Shown: piece after piece, positions 42,323 to 50,430 of the stretch
How the letters are laid out: each line of letters opens with the position of its first letter
Position numbering within the stretch: the stretch's first letter is position 1
Origin: Microvirga ossetica
GTDB lineage: Bacteria > Pseudomonadota > Alphaproteobacteria > Rhizobiales > Beijerinckiaceae
DNA: 64,000 nucleotides
NCBI RefSeq assembly: GCF_002741015.1
Contig: NZ_CP016617.1
Span: 930,001-994,000 of the forward strand
Direction of reading: 5' to 3'
The notes under the pieces: generated by a model
What the model saw: the letters and a program-made list of their open reading frames with translations, nothing else
Database searches by the model: none
What the model was told of the DNA's origin: nothing
Program-made: the position numbers and the translations under genes

Positions 42323-42352
42323 CCGCGAATTTTGCATAATCTCCAGTATGGA
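42323..42352 (+). repeat. 30-bp dispersed motif, copy B
   Basis: Begins GCGAATTTTGCATAATCT and ends CAGTATGGAAC. The 11 bases at the end are identical to copy A. Confidence 0.5.
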
Positions 42353-42499
42353 ACTGGATCCCGGGTGCAGATTTTGCTTGACCGGATGAGACACGAAATT
42401 CCCATCAAGAAAATTTGAACCTCTGCCGTTAATGCCCGTTATTGCTCCGCTCAGTCCGTGAGGTAATTGACCTTATGGGACAGCAATCCTGGGGGTCTG

Positions 42500-42763
42500 A
42501 TGCCTAAGCCGAACGGTCACAGAGCCAGATGGGTGCAAATAGAGGCGGCAAAGCACACCACCCCGGAAAGCATTCGGCGGCGAATTGCCTATGCGGAAAA
42601 GCAGATCAATGCCTTAGCGGGCGCGGGTCTCGGTCAAGAGATAGAACAGGCTCGGGAGACCCATTCCGAGTTGATCCAAGTTCTGTCGGAACGCCTCGCC
42701 TGTCAGAACTCGTTAGACAAGTCTCTGATTGTCCTCCTTAGAGATGTCACCTCCGGGGAGTGA
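42500..42763 (+). CDS. Small helical protein, 87 aa
   Basis: Starts MPKPNGHRARWVQIEAAKHT at 42500; the remainder (IRRRIAYAEKQINALAGAGL, EIEQARETHSELIQVLSERL) is strongly helical and may form a coiled coil. No family recognised. It ends 12 bp from the ISNCY-like transposase stop, where a GGAGTGAC similar to the other IS margin occurs, so its C-terminus may have been altered by that insertion. Confidence 0.5.
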   Translation: MPKPNGHRARWVQIEAAKHTTPESIRRRIAYAEKQINALAGAGLGQEIEQARETHSELIQVLSERLACQNSLDKSLIVLLRDVTSGE

Positions 42764-44155
42764 CTGCTGAGAGCTCAACCCACCTTGAACAGGCTCTTGC
42801 CTTGGCCGCGCCGCCGCGGGGCGCTGTTGCTCCGGCTCATGTCGAGCTCCTTCTGCCGCTCGGCGATATAGGCCAGAACCGGGCCCAGCCGCTTGTTCTC
42901 GACGACCGCCGCCTGATCCACCTGCTGACGGCGGTCAAAGGGCCTGTAGGGCAGCTCCAGGCCCTTGTGCTTGATGGCAAAGCGCCCATCCGGATAGTCA
43001 TAGACGGTCACCCGCTGGCGGGCGAGGGACAGCGTGATCGCGTTCGGCTCGAGAATGAACAGCACCTGGTCGTACTGCAGGGTCAGATTGCGCGAGACCG
43101 TCCGCTCCTCGCGCCAGGCGAACACGTCATCCAGCTCATCGTCCTCGCTGAGCGGGCGATGCAGGTCCTTGTCGCTGTAGGGCGCCTTGGCAAAGCGGCG
43201 GTTGAAGTCCGCCATGAATGCCGGCAGGAAGGCATTGCCCGCCTCAAGGGTCGAGATCCCAGCCAGTCGCATCTCCTTGACCAGGCGGTCCTGCAAGGTG
43301 CCGTTGGCGCGCTCGACGCGGCCTTTGGCTTGGGGCGAGTTGGCGCAGATGATGTCGATGTTGAGCTGATGCAGGGCTCGCCCGAACTGGGTCATGCCGT
43401 CACCGCCCACCGCTCCTTTGCCGTTGACGCGGAAGACGGCATGCTTGTCGGAGTAGAACGCCACCGGCTTGCCGTAGGCCTCCAGGTACTCCCGGGTCGA
43501 TCGGAAATAATCAAAGGTCGACTCGGTCTCGACGAACTTCAGGTGCATCAGCCGGCTGGTGGCATCGTCAATGTAGACCAGAAGCGTGCAGGGTGGGCCG
43601 CGATCCTCGAACCAGGAGTGCTCGGAGCCGTCGATCTGGACGAGTTCGCCGACGCAGTCGCGCCGATAGCGCGGCTGGTGCACCCCTTTGAGCTTCTGCC
43701 GGCGCTCCTGCCAGAGACCCGCCGCGATCATCCAGCGCCGGATCGTCTCGACACCCAGATCGATGCCGTGCCGCTCGGCGAGCTTCTCGCAGGCGAGCGT
43801 CGGGCCGAAATCGGCATAGTTGGCTGTGATCAGCGCCAGCACCTCGGTCCGCAGCGCCGCCGGGTAGGAGCGGTTGCTGGGCTTGCCGCGCCGGCGCGAC
43901 ACCAAGGCCGTGGGACCACCGGTCTGATAGGCCTTGAGTAATCGGAACACTTGGCGCCGTGTGATCCGCAGCAGTTGGGCAGCTTCGCGCACCGTAATTC
44001 GCTCCGCCACGACGTCCCGCAGAATGTGAACCCGATCGATCTCCGGCCGGCTCATCCCGATCACCGTCATCAGACCCAATCTCCCCAGCACCATCACCCA
44101 GGGAGAGTGACATTTGTAACGGGGAGAGGAGTGACCTTTCTAACGGGGTTCTACA
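42756..44155 (-). mobile_element. ISNCY-like element (approximate limits)
   Basis: The right margin carries two direct copies of a GTGAC.TTT.TAACGGGG unit (44107-44119 and 44130-44146 region). The left margin has only GGGGAGTGAC at 42755. The true ends and target duplication could not be fixed by eye. Confidence 0.5.
42775..44097 (-). CDS. ISNCY family transposase
   Basis: A 440-aa protein. An N-terminal helix-turn-helix (ERITVREAAQLLRITRRQVF) and HTH_29-like region (RSYPAALRTEVLALITANYA) precede an rve-type DDE domain: GELVQIDGSEHSWFEDRGPP with the first Asp, LLVYIDDATSRLMHLKFVET, FYSDKHAVFR with the second, and SPQAKGRVERANGTLQDRLV with the glutamate. The C-terminal part has a beta-barrel-like YDYPDGRFAIKHKGLELPY. 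It looks intact. This is the layout of ISNCY-type transposases in alphaproteobacteria. A GTGAC-type repeat lies beyond the start codon. Confidence 0.88.
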   Translation of the reverse strand: MMVLGRLGLMTVIGMSRPEIDRVHILRDVVAERITVREAAQLLRITRRQVFRLLKAYQTGGPTALVSRRRGKPSNRSYPAALRTEVLALITANYADFGPTLACEKLAERHGIDLGVETIRRWMIAAGLWQERRQKLKGVHQPRYRRDCVGELVQIDGSEHSWFEDRGPPCTLLVYIDDATSRLMHLKFVETESTFDYFRSTREYLEAYGKPVAFYSDKHAVFRVNGKGAVGGDGMTQFGRALHQLNIDIICANSPQAKGRVERANGTLQDRLVKEMRLAGISTLEAGNAFLPAFMADFNRRFAKAPYSDKDLHRPLSEDDELDDVFAWREERTVSRNLTLQYDQVLFILEPNAITLSLARQRVTVYDYPDGRFAIKHKGLELPYRPFDRRQQVDQAAVVENKRLGPVLAYIAERQKELDMSRSNSAPRRRGQGKSLFKVG

Positions 44156-44389
44156 CCACCATTTCGCATTTACCTGGAGGTGTTCTGTAAATCCTTAGGC
44201 AGGCCAGGCGATTAGACCTGATTGACATGTCATCCATGGGCATTTGCGATCGAGGTGCCACCGCCATGCTCGCTGTCAAGAACAGGCCTGCGGCCTGCCG
44301 CCTCCGGCGGGGCCCTGCGGGCCTTCTTGACCGCTCCGCGTGCCGGCGGCTTGGGGTGTCCAAGCCCTGACGGCTTTGCCCGTCATGGC
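44098..44389. other. Non-coding junction between the ISNCY-like and Tn554-like elements
   Basis: Contains the ISNCY margin and, at 44280-44395, a GC-rich segment with several overlapping inverted repeats (GGCCTGCGGCC, CCGCCTCCGGCGG, GGGCCCTGCGGGCC) that may be a terminator or the end of the Tn554-like element. Confidence 0.4.
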
Positions 44390-44860
44390 TCATGACGACC
44401 CATAACGTGTCAACCGGCTGCGCACCTCAAGAAGCTCGGTCACGGCGCGCTGATGGCGGCTACGCCATTCCTCTGCTTCGCCGAGCGCGCGCTCATAGCG
44501 GCGATCCAGCTCCATTTTCTGCTGGCGGACCTCGGCCAGCTCCGACTCCAGCCGCTTGACCTTGTTGCGCAGCGCCACCTCGATCGTTGCGGCACGGCCC
44601 GCCGAGCGAACCCGGACCTCCTCGCCATCGACCGTCACAACCTGCTGAAGCGCTGTCGTGCGAAGTTGCTGGATCACCTCCTTGAACTGGCGGTAAAGGT
44701 ACTCGCGGCTGACGTTGGCGCGCTCGGCCACGGTCTTGAACGAGATGACCTCACCGTTCCGGCGCATGGTGCCCAAGATCTCTTCGACCGCACGCCGCTT
44801 GGTCACACTCCGCTGCCGCGCCGCTGCCAGCAGCCCGCTGGTATTTTCGAGCCTGTCCAC
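44390..44860 (-). CDS. Tn554-like TnpC (DUF6262) accessory protein
   Basis: From a GTG at 44860 the protein reads DRLENTSGLLAAARQRSVTK, RRAVEEILGTMRRNGEVISF, KTVAERANVSREYLYRQFKE (helix-turn-helix), then a coiled coil (RLESELAEVRQQKMELDRRY). This is the plan of DUF6262/TnpC proteins that accompany TnpA and TnpB of Tn554-type elements and influence orientation or efficiency of transposition. It overlaps the end of tnpB. 156 aa, complete. Confidence 0.85.
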   Translation of the reverse strand: MDRLENTSGLLAAARQRSVTKRRAVEEILGTMRRNGEVISFKTVAERANVSREYLYRQFKEVIQQLRTTALQQVVTVDGEEVRVRSAGRAATIEVALRNKVKRLESELAEVRQQKMELDRRYERALGEAEEWRSRHQRAVTELLEVRSRLTRYGSS

Positions 44861-47057
44861 TGAACGTCCCCTCCGCCTTGATCGTCTTGATGATGGTCTT
44901 GACGTTCGCAAGCCCCTGCTGGGTTCGCTCCATCCGCTTGCGACCGATGTCAGCCATGCGCCGATGGCCGTCGTGCTCGAAGCCTTCCACCTCACCTTTG
45001 AAGCGGGTGAGGCTGGCAGCCATGGTGCGCATTTCCTTCTCGAAGAACGGCAACTGCCCGATATCGGCCCGGAAGTACGTGCACGTGAAGCAGGCTCCGT
45101 TGTGTTCGCACCATTCACCGATCTGGCCCGGAAGCGAGCAGAGGCCGCCGGGGACGTCAACCGCCAGAGTGGCACCCTTGCGCAGCGCCAGTTCGGCGAC
45201 CTTGTCGTCGACCTCGCCCTTGATGGAGATGAACTTGCCACCACCCTTCTCGAGGACAGCTTTCTTCTTCAGCTTCAGACGCTGATTGACGTAGATCAGG
45301 CTCATGTCGGCCGAGGCATGGCCGAGTTCCATCTGGATCATCATGATGTCATAGCCGGCCAATGCCAGTTCGGTGCCGTAAAAATGGCGCAGGTCATGCC
45401 AGCCGAACTTGTAGATGCCGCCGTCCTTGTCACGAATGCCTTGGCGGATGATCCACTTCGCGATCACGTCCCGGGTGTGCCCTGGACTGAGATGGACTTC
45501 GGCATCGCCGAGCCTGTGCGGGAACAGGTATTGTGTCTCGCGCCGCCATGCTGTCCGGACGTCGTCCTGCTGCTCCTGGATGGCCTGGATGACCAGAGCA
45601 TGGGCAGCATCGTTCTTGTGCAGCGGCTTGGTGTTCCAGCGCTTGACCTTGGACTGGTAGAAGGTCAGCAGCATGAAGTCGGCATCGTCCGGATCCGGTG
45701 CCAGGCAACCGAACGCAAGGGCGTGCAGGTCGATGGACCGCATGCCCGTATAGCGGGCGATGATCAGAAGACGTTTACAGACAACCGGCAGGGAGTCGAA
45801 CCTCAGGAAGATCTGCTCAATGACCTCCTCGGGCACCATCGCGTCTTCGAGATTGCGCGCATATTCATGCGTCCGGGGATGATAGCTACGAACCCTGCGA
45901 ACGTTCCTCTTATCGAAGACAAGGCGGCGCCAGCGGTATTCCGGGAGGTAGGCGGAGGCCCATTGGACCATGTTGAGCGGGTCCGTATACCAGTTCTGCC
46001 CGGTAAAGCCCTTGTCGTTGCCCCATGACAGGAACGTATGCTCGATGAACTCCTGTGTGATGTGTTCGGGGCGAGGCGAGGAATGAAGACTGTACAGGCA
46101 TGCCTCGATCTGTCCCAGGGAGGCAATGTAGGATGGCAGAGTGCGCGGCGAGAGTTCCTTGTGCTCGATTTTGTTGAGAACGTAGCGCCGCGCTACGGTG
46201 CGCAGCCACGGAAGTTGAATGCGGAAGAAGCTGAGATAGGGTGCTTTGGACCGCGTCACCGGAACTTCATCGGCGGGATAAACATCCTCCAGGAGAACCA
46301 GGTCCCTGGCCTCCACCGGCTTGGCTTTCTCGCGCAAGAGGATGAGGGTGAACACCAAGAGGTTGGCCACGGCACTGGCCACGGGCCCATAGGCTGTCTC
46401 GTGGATCGTGGCGTCCCGACGCCATTTGAGCTTCGTGGGGCGAACCGAGTATTCCCTCCCTGCCAGCCAATTCTCAAACAGGCTCCGAAGGGGCGTGCTG
46501 CCGCAGCCTAAACCGCTCTCGATAGGGCGACCGAAGTCGATCAGGTGGCGGACCGCAGGTGCTTGAGTGGATGCAAGGTCAGCACAGAAGGGAATCAACT
46601 GAATCGCTCGCGTGTACCAGCGGTAGTGCCGGCTCTGTGGCCGTGACAGGCGCCAGGCAAAAAATGCCTTGAGCTCCGTCTTGTAGAACTCCGGCACAGC
46701 GGCGAAGTCGAAGCCAATCCCACCCAGCAACTCATCGGACAGCGTTTGTCCGCGCTGCCGGATGATGGATGCCGGGCGGCCCTTTCTGCTGCGTTCTCCA
46801 TGGGTGTTTCTCTCAACACAGCCACTACTGGGCCCAATCTCCTGGGCGTCGCGGAGGATTTGAGCGTGCCGCGCCCCGCCATAACTGTCCGGCGCGTATA
46901 ACGCGGATCCGGCGTCGATCCCGAAGCATTCCCGAAGCGTATGGAAGCCCCACAGGTCTCGTTCGAGCAGGGCAGGGTGCAGGGCGGCCAGAAAGGCTCG
47001 CAGGCTCCCAAGATACGCGACGTCCGGATCGTAGCTTCGGGCGAGCTTCAGAGCCAT
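44751..47057 (-). CDS. Tn554-like TnpB tyrosine recombinase
   Basis: A 768-aa site-specific recombinase. The C-terminal catalytic domain shows Arg in ARYTGMRSIDLHAL, HDLRHFYGTELA (His/Arg) and LGHASADMSLIYVNQ with the nucleophile tyrosine. A cysteine cluster (CSLPGQIGEWCEHNGACFTC) near residue 640 is typical of TnpB. It overlaps the tnpA stop by 10 bp and runs into tnpC. The catalytic set is complete. Confidence 0.9.
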   Translation of the reverse strand: MALKLARSYDPDVAYLGSLRAFLAALHPALLERDLWGFHTLRECFGIDAGSALYAPDSYGGARHAQILRDAQEIGPSSGCVERNTHGERSRKGRPASIIRQRGQTLSDELLGGIGFDFAAVPEFYKTELKAFFAWRLSRPQSRHYRWYTRAIQLIPFCADLASTQAPAVRHLIDFGRPIESGLGCGSTPLRSLFENWLAGREYSVRPTKLKWRRDATIHETAYGPVASAVANLLVFTLILLREKAKPVEARDLVLLEDVYPADEVPVTRSKAPYLSFFRIQLPWLRTVARRYVLNKIEHKELSPRTLPSYIASLGQIEACLYSLHSSPRPEHITQEFIEHTFLSWGNDKGFTGQNWYTDPLNMVQWASAYLPEYRWRRLVFDKRNVRRVRSYHPRTHEYARNLEDAMVPEEVIEQIFLRFDSLPVVCKRLLIIARYTGMRSIDLHALAFGCLAPDPDDADFMLLTFYQSKVKRWNTKPLHKNDAAHALVIQAIQEQQDDVRTAWRRETQYLFPHRLGDAEVHLSPGHTRDVIAKWIIRQGIRDKDGGIYKFGWHDLRHFYGTELALAGYDIMMIQMELGHASADMSLIYVNQRLKLKKKAVLEKGGGKFISIKGEVDDKVAELALRKGATLAVDVPGGLCSLPGQIGEWCEHNGACFTCTYFRADIGQLPFFEKEMRTMAASLTRFKGEVEGFEHDGHRRMADIGRKRMERTQQGLANVKTIIKTIKAEGTFSGQARKYQRAAGSGAAAECDQAACGRRDLGHHAPER

Positions 47058-48235
47058 TTGAGCTTCTCCTCCGCCAGGCCGATACGCCTCAAGTCATTCA
47101 GGCGCTCTTCGACCTCCGTGTGGTTCCTGAGCTGCAGCTTCTTGTACTCGGCATTGAACAGGTGCTTGTAGATGGCATTGGTCGTCTGCGGGCTGGCATG
47201 CCCGAGGCGGTCAGCGACATCGAGCAGGCTATAGCCCTGAGCGATCGCCTCGCTGGCATGGGTGTGACGGAACATGTGCCAGGTAAACGCAATCCCCGAG
47301 TTCCGGACCAGACGCTTTTGAATGTCGTAGGCGTTGCTCTCAGACAGCCCGCGGCCGATTTGCGCTTTGGCGATGTTGCAGAACACATAATTCGTGCCGG
47401 TCTCGAAGGCCGGAAGGTATTCGTCGCTGGCGACATAGTCCTCATACATCGTCATCACGAAGTCGAGCACCGGGATCGGCCGCGCCCTGCCGTTTTTGAC
47501 GCGCGCCTTGTTCTCGTGAAGGCGGGGCGTGACCCAGATGACGTTCTCCTCCAACCGGAAGTCCTCGTGCAGCAGGCCCCGGGCCTCGCCGATCCGGATG
47601 CCGGTCGTGTACAGGAGGACCACCAGGAAGGCGTCGCGCATGAGGCTGGCCGCCTCGATGATCTTCAGGACCTGCTCGGGCTTCAGCCGGTGGTCGACGG
47701 CCCGTTTGGCGGAGGCCGCCTTGGCCTTGTGGTCCGACCGGCTTTCGGTGCGGCGCCGCGGCTTGCGCTGTGCGATATGAGCCAGGAAAGGCTTGTAGGC
47801 GTCGGGATGATAGGCGCGCGGCCTCTCGTCATTGCCAAAGATCAGCGCGGCGTGGCGCATGTCCAGAAAGGTGTAGAAGGCCTTGATCGCAAACAGGATC
47901 TGGTTGTGCAGGCTGGCGGAAACGTCCACGGGTTCCGGGCGCAGCGGGATGATGTTGAGGGCGATCTTCAGATCCAGGATCGGGCCATGGCGGATCAGCG
48001 CGGGAATGAAGCGGTCGAGGTCCAAGGGTGTGATCTCCCGGAAGCTCTTGCCCATGGCCGCGAGATAGTTGCCCAGCCGGACCACGTGCCGGGCATAATG
48101 GGCGACGGTGCTCGGGGCGTGATGGCGCGCCTCCAGGTAGATGACGAACTCGCGGATCTCGGTGACGATGGCGTCACCGTCATAGGCGGTCCAGGTGACG
48201 TGGCCGCTTGGGAGGACGCTGCGCTGCAGGTGCAT
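47048..48235 (-). CDS. Tn554-like TnpA tyrosine recombinase
   Basis: A 395-aa integrase, first gene of the trio. The N-terminal SAM-like domain (EIREFVIYLEARHHAPSTVA) is followed by the catalytic domain: LLYTTGIRIGEARGLLHEDF (Arg), FTWHMFRHTHASEAIAQGY (His/Arg) and LGHASPQTTNAIYKHL (His, Tyr). All key residues are present. ATG 48235 is the likely start. Confidence 0.9.
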   Translation of the reverse strand: MHLQRSVLPSGHVTWTAYDGDAIVTEIREFVIYLEARHHAPSTVAHYARHVVRLGNYLAAMGKSFREITPLDLDRFIPALIRHGPILDLKIALNIIPLRPEPVDVSASLHNQILFAIKAFYTFLDMRHAALIFGNDERPRAYHPDAYKPFLAHIAQRKPRRRTESRSDHKAKAASAKRAVDHRLKPEQVLKIIEAASLMRDAFLVVLLYTTGIRIGEARGLLHEDFRLEENVIWVTPRLHENKARVKNGRARPIPVLDFVMTMYEDYVASDEYLPAFETGTNYVFCNIAKAQIGRGLSESNAYDIQKRLVRNSGIAFTWHMFRHTHASEAIAQGYSLLDVADRLGHASPQTTNAIYKHLFNAEYKKLQLRNHTEVEERLNDLRRIGLAEEKLKWL

Positions 48236-48408
48236 GGGCCGTCATCCGCGTCGTTGATACCTGATGGTACGACTGTCAGGGACCAGCGCCAAGCGTCCAA
48301 AGGGGTAGGTCGATCACGTCGTTGACATGACCAAGCGACCTAGAGGTATTCGCATAAGCGCACTTTTGACAAGAAGTTTGTGGCCCTTGCCGTCGTCCTG
48401 ATAACTAC

Positions 48409-49302
48409 TCAGGCGGCTAGCACGGTTTCCCGATTGAAGCTTTCGAGGATCCATTGCCGAACCGCTGTCACGGCCGGACGCCGCTCGTGATCGCCGGCAT
48501 CGATCAGGAAAAATGAGGCGGGCGCCTGGACACTCTCAGCGAACGGTCGAACAAGAATCCCCGATTCCAAATAGCGTTGGCAGGTCACGTTGTCTCCCAT
48601 GGCGAGACCAAGGCCGCCGACAGCCGCCTCGATCATCGCCAGATGATTTCCGAGATAATGGCGTCCTCCGGTGATGATGCTTCCCTGTGGGACCGTCGCC
48701 AGCCAGAGATCCCACTCGTGACCGTTCGCGGCACATAGCAGGGGCGTGTCGGCCAGCTCACGGATGTCACCACTTGCGAAAAGATCCGGCCGGCAAACCG
48801 GGAAAAGATCGGTGTCAGTCAACCGCTCGCTGCGTCGACCAGGCCAAATTCCATCGCCATAGCGAATGCACAGATCGACATCGGAGGCGATGACCTCCTT
48901 CGGACTGTTTGAAGGACGCAGGTGTAACCGCAGGTCCGGGTACTGCTTCAACAGGTCGCCGACTGTCTTCACCAGCCATAAGCATGTCAGGGCCGGAGGC
49001 GCGCTCACCGTGACGTCGCCCCGGACACTCGGTCGATCCAAGCTGATGACGGCCGTCGCCAGAAGATCGAACCCGGAACTCAGGGGGGGCAGGAGTTGCT
49101 CTCCTGCCACCGTCAGCTTGAAGCGGTTGCCCGCCCGCTCCAGGAGATCGGTGCCGACAAAAGCTTCCAGCGTCCGGATCTGGTGGCTGACCGCTCCGTG
49201 CGTCACCCCAAGCTCCTCCGCGGCACGGGAGATCGAGCGGCGGCGAGCCGCTGCCTCAAAGGCCCGCAGAGCATTGAGAGGAGGAAGCCGGCGTGCTGCC
49301 AT
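48409..49302 (-). CDS. LysR family regulator (GcvA-like)
   Basis: A 297-aa protein with MAARRLPPLNALRAFEAAAR, the helix-turn-helix SISRAAEELGVTHGAVSHQI, and a GcvA-type effector domain (DVDLCIRYGDGIWPG, LLCAANGHEWDLW, GGLGLAMGDNVTCQRYLESG). It is divergent from the substrate-binding protein gene at 49445, with 142 bp between starts, and is the probable regulator of the amino-acid or peptide catabolic locus. The ligand is unknown. Confidence 0.92.
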   Translation of the reverse strand: MAARRLPPLNALRAFEAAARRRSISRAAEELGVTHGAVSHQIRTLEAFVGTDLLERAGNRFKLTVAGEQLLPPLSSGFDLLATAVISLDRPSVRGDVTVSAPPALTCLWLVKTVGDLLKQYPDLRLHLRPSNSPKEVIASDVDLCIRYGDGIWPGRRSERLTDTDLFPVCRPDLFASGDIRELADTPLLCAANGHEWDLWLATVPQGSIITGGRHYLGNHLAMIEAAVGGLGLAMGDNVTCQRYLESGILVRPFAESVQAPASFFLIDAGDHERRPAVTAVRQWILESFNRETVLAA

Positions 49303-49444
49303 TGTTAGATTTTCTCACAGTTGAGCCGGAGACATTCTCGTTTGCGTGAGCCTATCTGTCTATAGCAAGGTCTGGGGCTCTTGGCGGAGGCTTCCGGTCG
49401 GCCGCTGGACGGATTTCAGAAATACTCAAAAAGGGAGCGGCTCG

Positions 49445-50290
49445 GTGAAGCGTCTTCAACTACTCGGCATTGCGGCTCTGGGGCTTCTTGCGGCCACAGG
49501 CAGCACCTTCGCACAGGCAAAGAAATGGGAAACCGTGAAGATCGCCACGGAAGGCGCCTATGCTCCGTGGAACTTCACCGGCCCCGGCGGCAAGCTCGAA
49601 GGCTTCGAGATCGATCTCATCGGCGAGCTCTGCCCGCGGATGAAGGTGAAGTGCGAGATCGTGGCCCAGGACTGGGATGGCATCATTCCGGCGCTCAATG
49701 CCGGCAAGTATGACGCCATCATGGCCGGAATGCAGATCACCGATAAGCGGCTGGAAACCATCAATTTCTCGCGGCCGTATGCCCGCACCCCTGGCGCCTT
49801 CCTTGTTCCCAAGGACTCCCCCCTGGCAAAGGTGCCGAGCGACAAGGTCTTCGATATCGGCGCGGACACTGCAGCCGCCCAGAAGGCCGCTGACGAGATC
49901 AAGCCGCTGCTCAAGGGCAAGGTCGTGGGCGTCCAGGGCTCGACCACCCTTGCAACCCTGATGGAGCGCCTGTTCCAGGGCGTGGAAATCCGCGAGTACA
50001 AGACCACAGAGCAGCATGATCTCGATCTCGCGGCTGGGCGCGTCGATGCCGTGGCCGCCGCCACGACCGCCCTCGACATCACCCTGAGCAAGCCGGGCTT
50101 CGAGACCTTCGTCATTGCTGGTCCCGGCTTTACCGGTGGCTTCATGGGGCGGGGTGTCGCGGCGGGCTTACGCAAGGCTGACCAAGACCTGAAAGTCATG
50201 TTCGACGATGCAATCGCATCGGCCCTGGCCGACGGCACGATCTCACGGCTGTCCCAGAAGTGGTTCAAGCGCGACCTCGCCGCAAAGTAA
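49445..50290 (+). CDS. ABC transporter substrate-binding protein, amino-acid type
   Basis: A 281-aa periplasmic protein with a GTG start behind AAAAGGGAG. Its signal peptide (LLGIAALGLLAATGSTFAQA) is followed by the SBP_bac_3 fold: VKIATEGAYAPWNFTGPGGK, LEGFEIDLIGELCPRMKVKC, DWDGIIPALNAGKYDAIMAG and MQITDKRLETINFSRPYA, with the usual arginine that binds the ligand carboxylate (KRLETI..FSRPY). It is similar in plan to octopine/nopaline or lysine-arginine-ornithine binders, but the ligand is not certain. No permease or ATPase genes follow. A hairpin separates it from the enzyme genes. Confidence 0.92.
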   Translation: MKRLQLLGIAALGLLAATGSTFAQAKKWETVKIATEGAYAPWNFTGPGGKLEGFEIDLIGELCPRMKVKCEIVAQDWDGIIPALNAGKYDAIMAGMQITDKRLETINFSRPYARTPGAFLVPKDSPLAKVPSDKVFDIGADTAAAQKAADEIKPLLKGKVVGVQGSTTLATLMERLFQGVEIREYKTTEQHDLDLAAGRVDAVAAATTALDITLSKPGFETFVIAGPGFTGGFMGRGVAAGLRKADQDLKVMFDDAIASALADGTISRLSQKWFKRDLAAK

Positions 50291-50313
50291 TGAAGTTCAA
50301 CATTGCTGAACTG

Positions 50314-50339
50314 GCCCCGCTCGGCTGAGCCGGCGGGGC
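50314..50339 (+). terminator. Stem-loop after the substrate-binding protein gene
   Basis: GCCCCGC-T-CGGC, loop TGA, GCCGGCGGGGC: 11 pairs with one bulged T. No T run follows. It could stabilise the upstream mRNA or attenuate expression of the downstream enzymes. Confidence 0.45.
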
Positions 50340-50430
50340 ACGCTGCCTCTTTGCATGAGGACGAGACACGAGAGAGCAGACGCTTCCCCGATGTTCGTCC
50401 CCTGCCCTCCTTCAAACCTGGAGTCGGACC

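Larger units (their letters stand above)
44390..48366 (-). mobile_element. Tn554-like element with recombinase trio (limits approximate)
   Basis: The tnpA-tnpB-tnpC operon has no visible cargo. The right margin includes TATTCGCATAAGCGCAC at 48350-48366, sharing TTCGCATAA with the dispersed 30-bp motifs. The left end lies somewhere in 44150-44390. Tn554-type elements have no inverted repeats, so ends are uncertain. Confidence 0.6.

Noticed and set aside
42760..43941. Plus-strand open frame opposite the ISNCY transposase
   Set aside because: Shadow of the transposase gene; composition is not protein-like.
44715..48325. Two long plus-strand frames (44715-46028, 46769-48325) opposite tnpA/tnpB
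   Set aside because: Antisense of the recombinase genes, whose catalytic motifs are complete on the minus strand.
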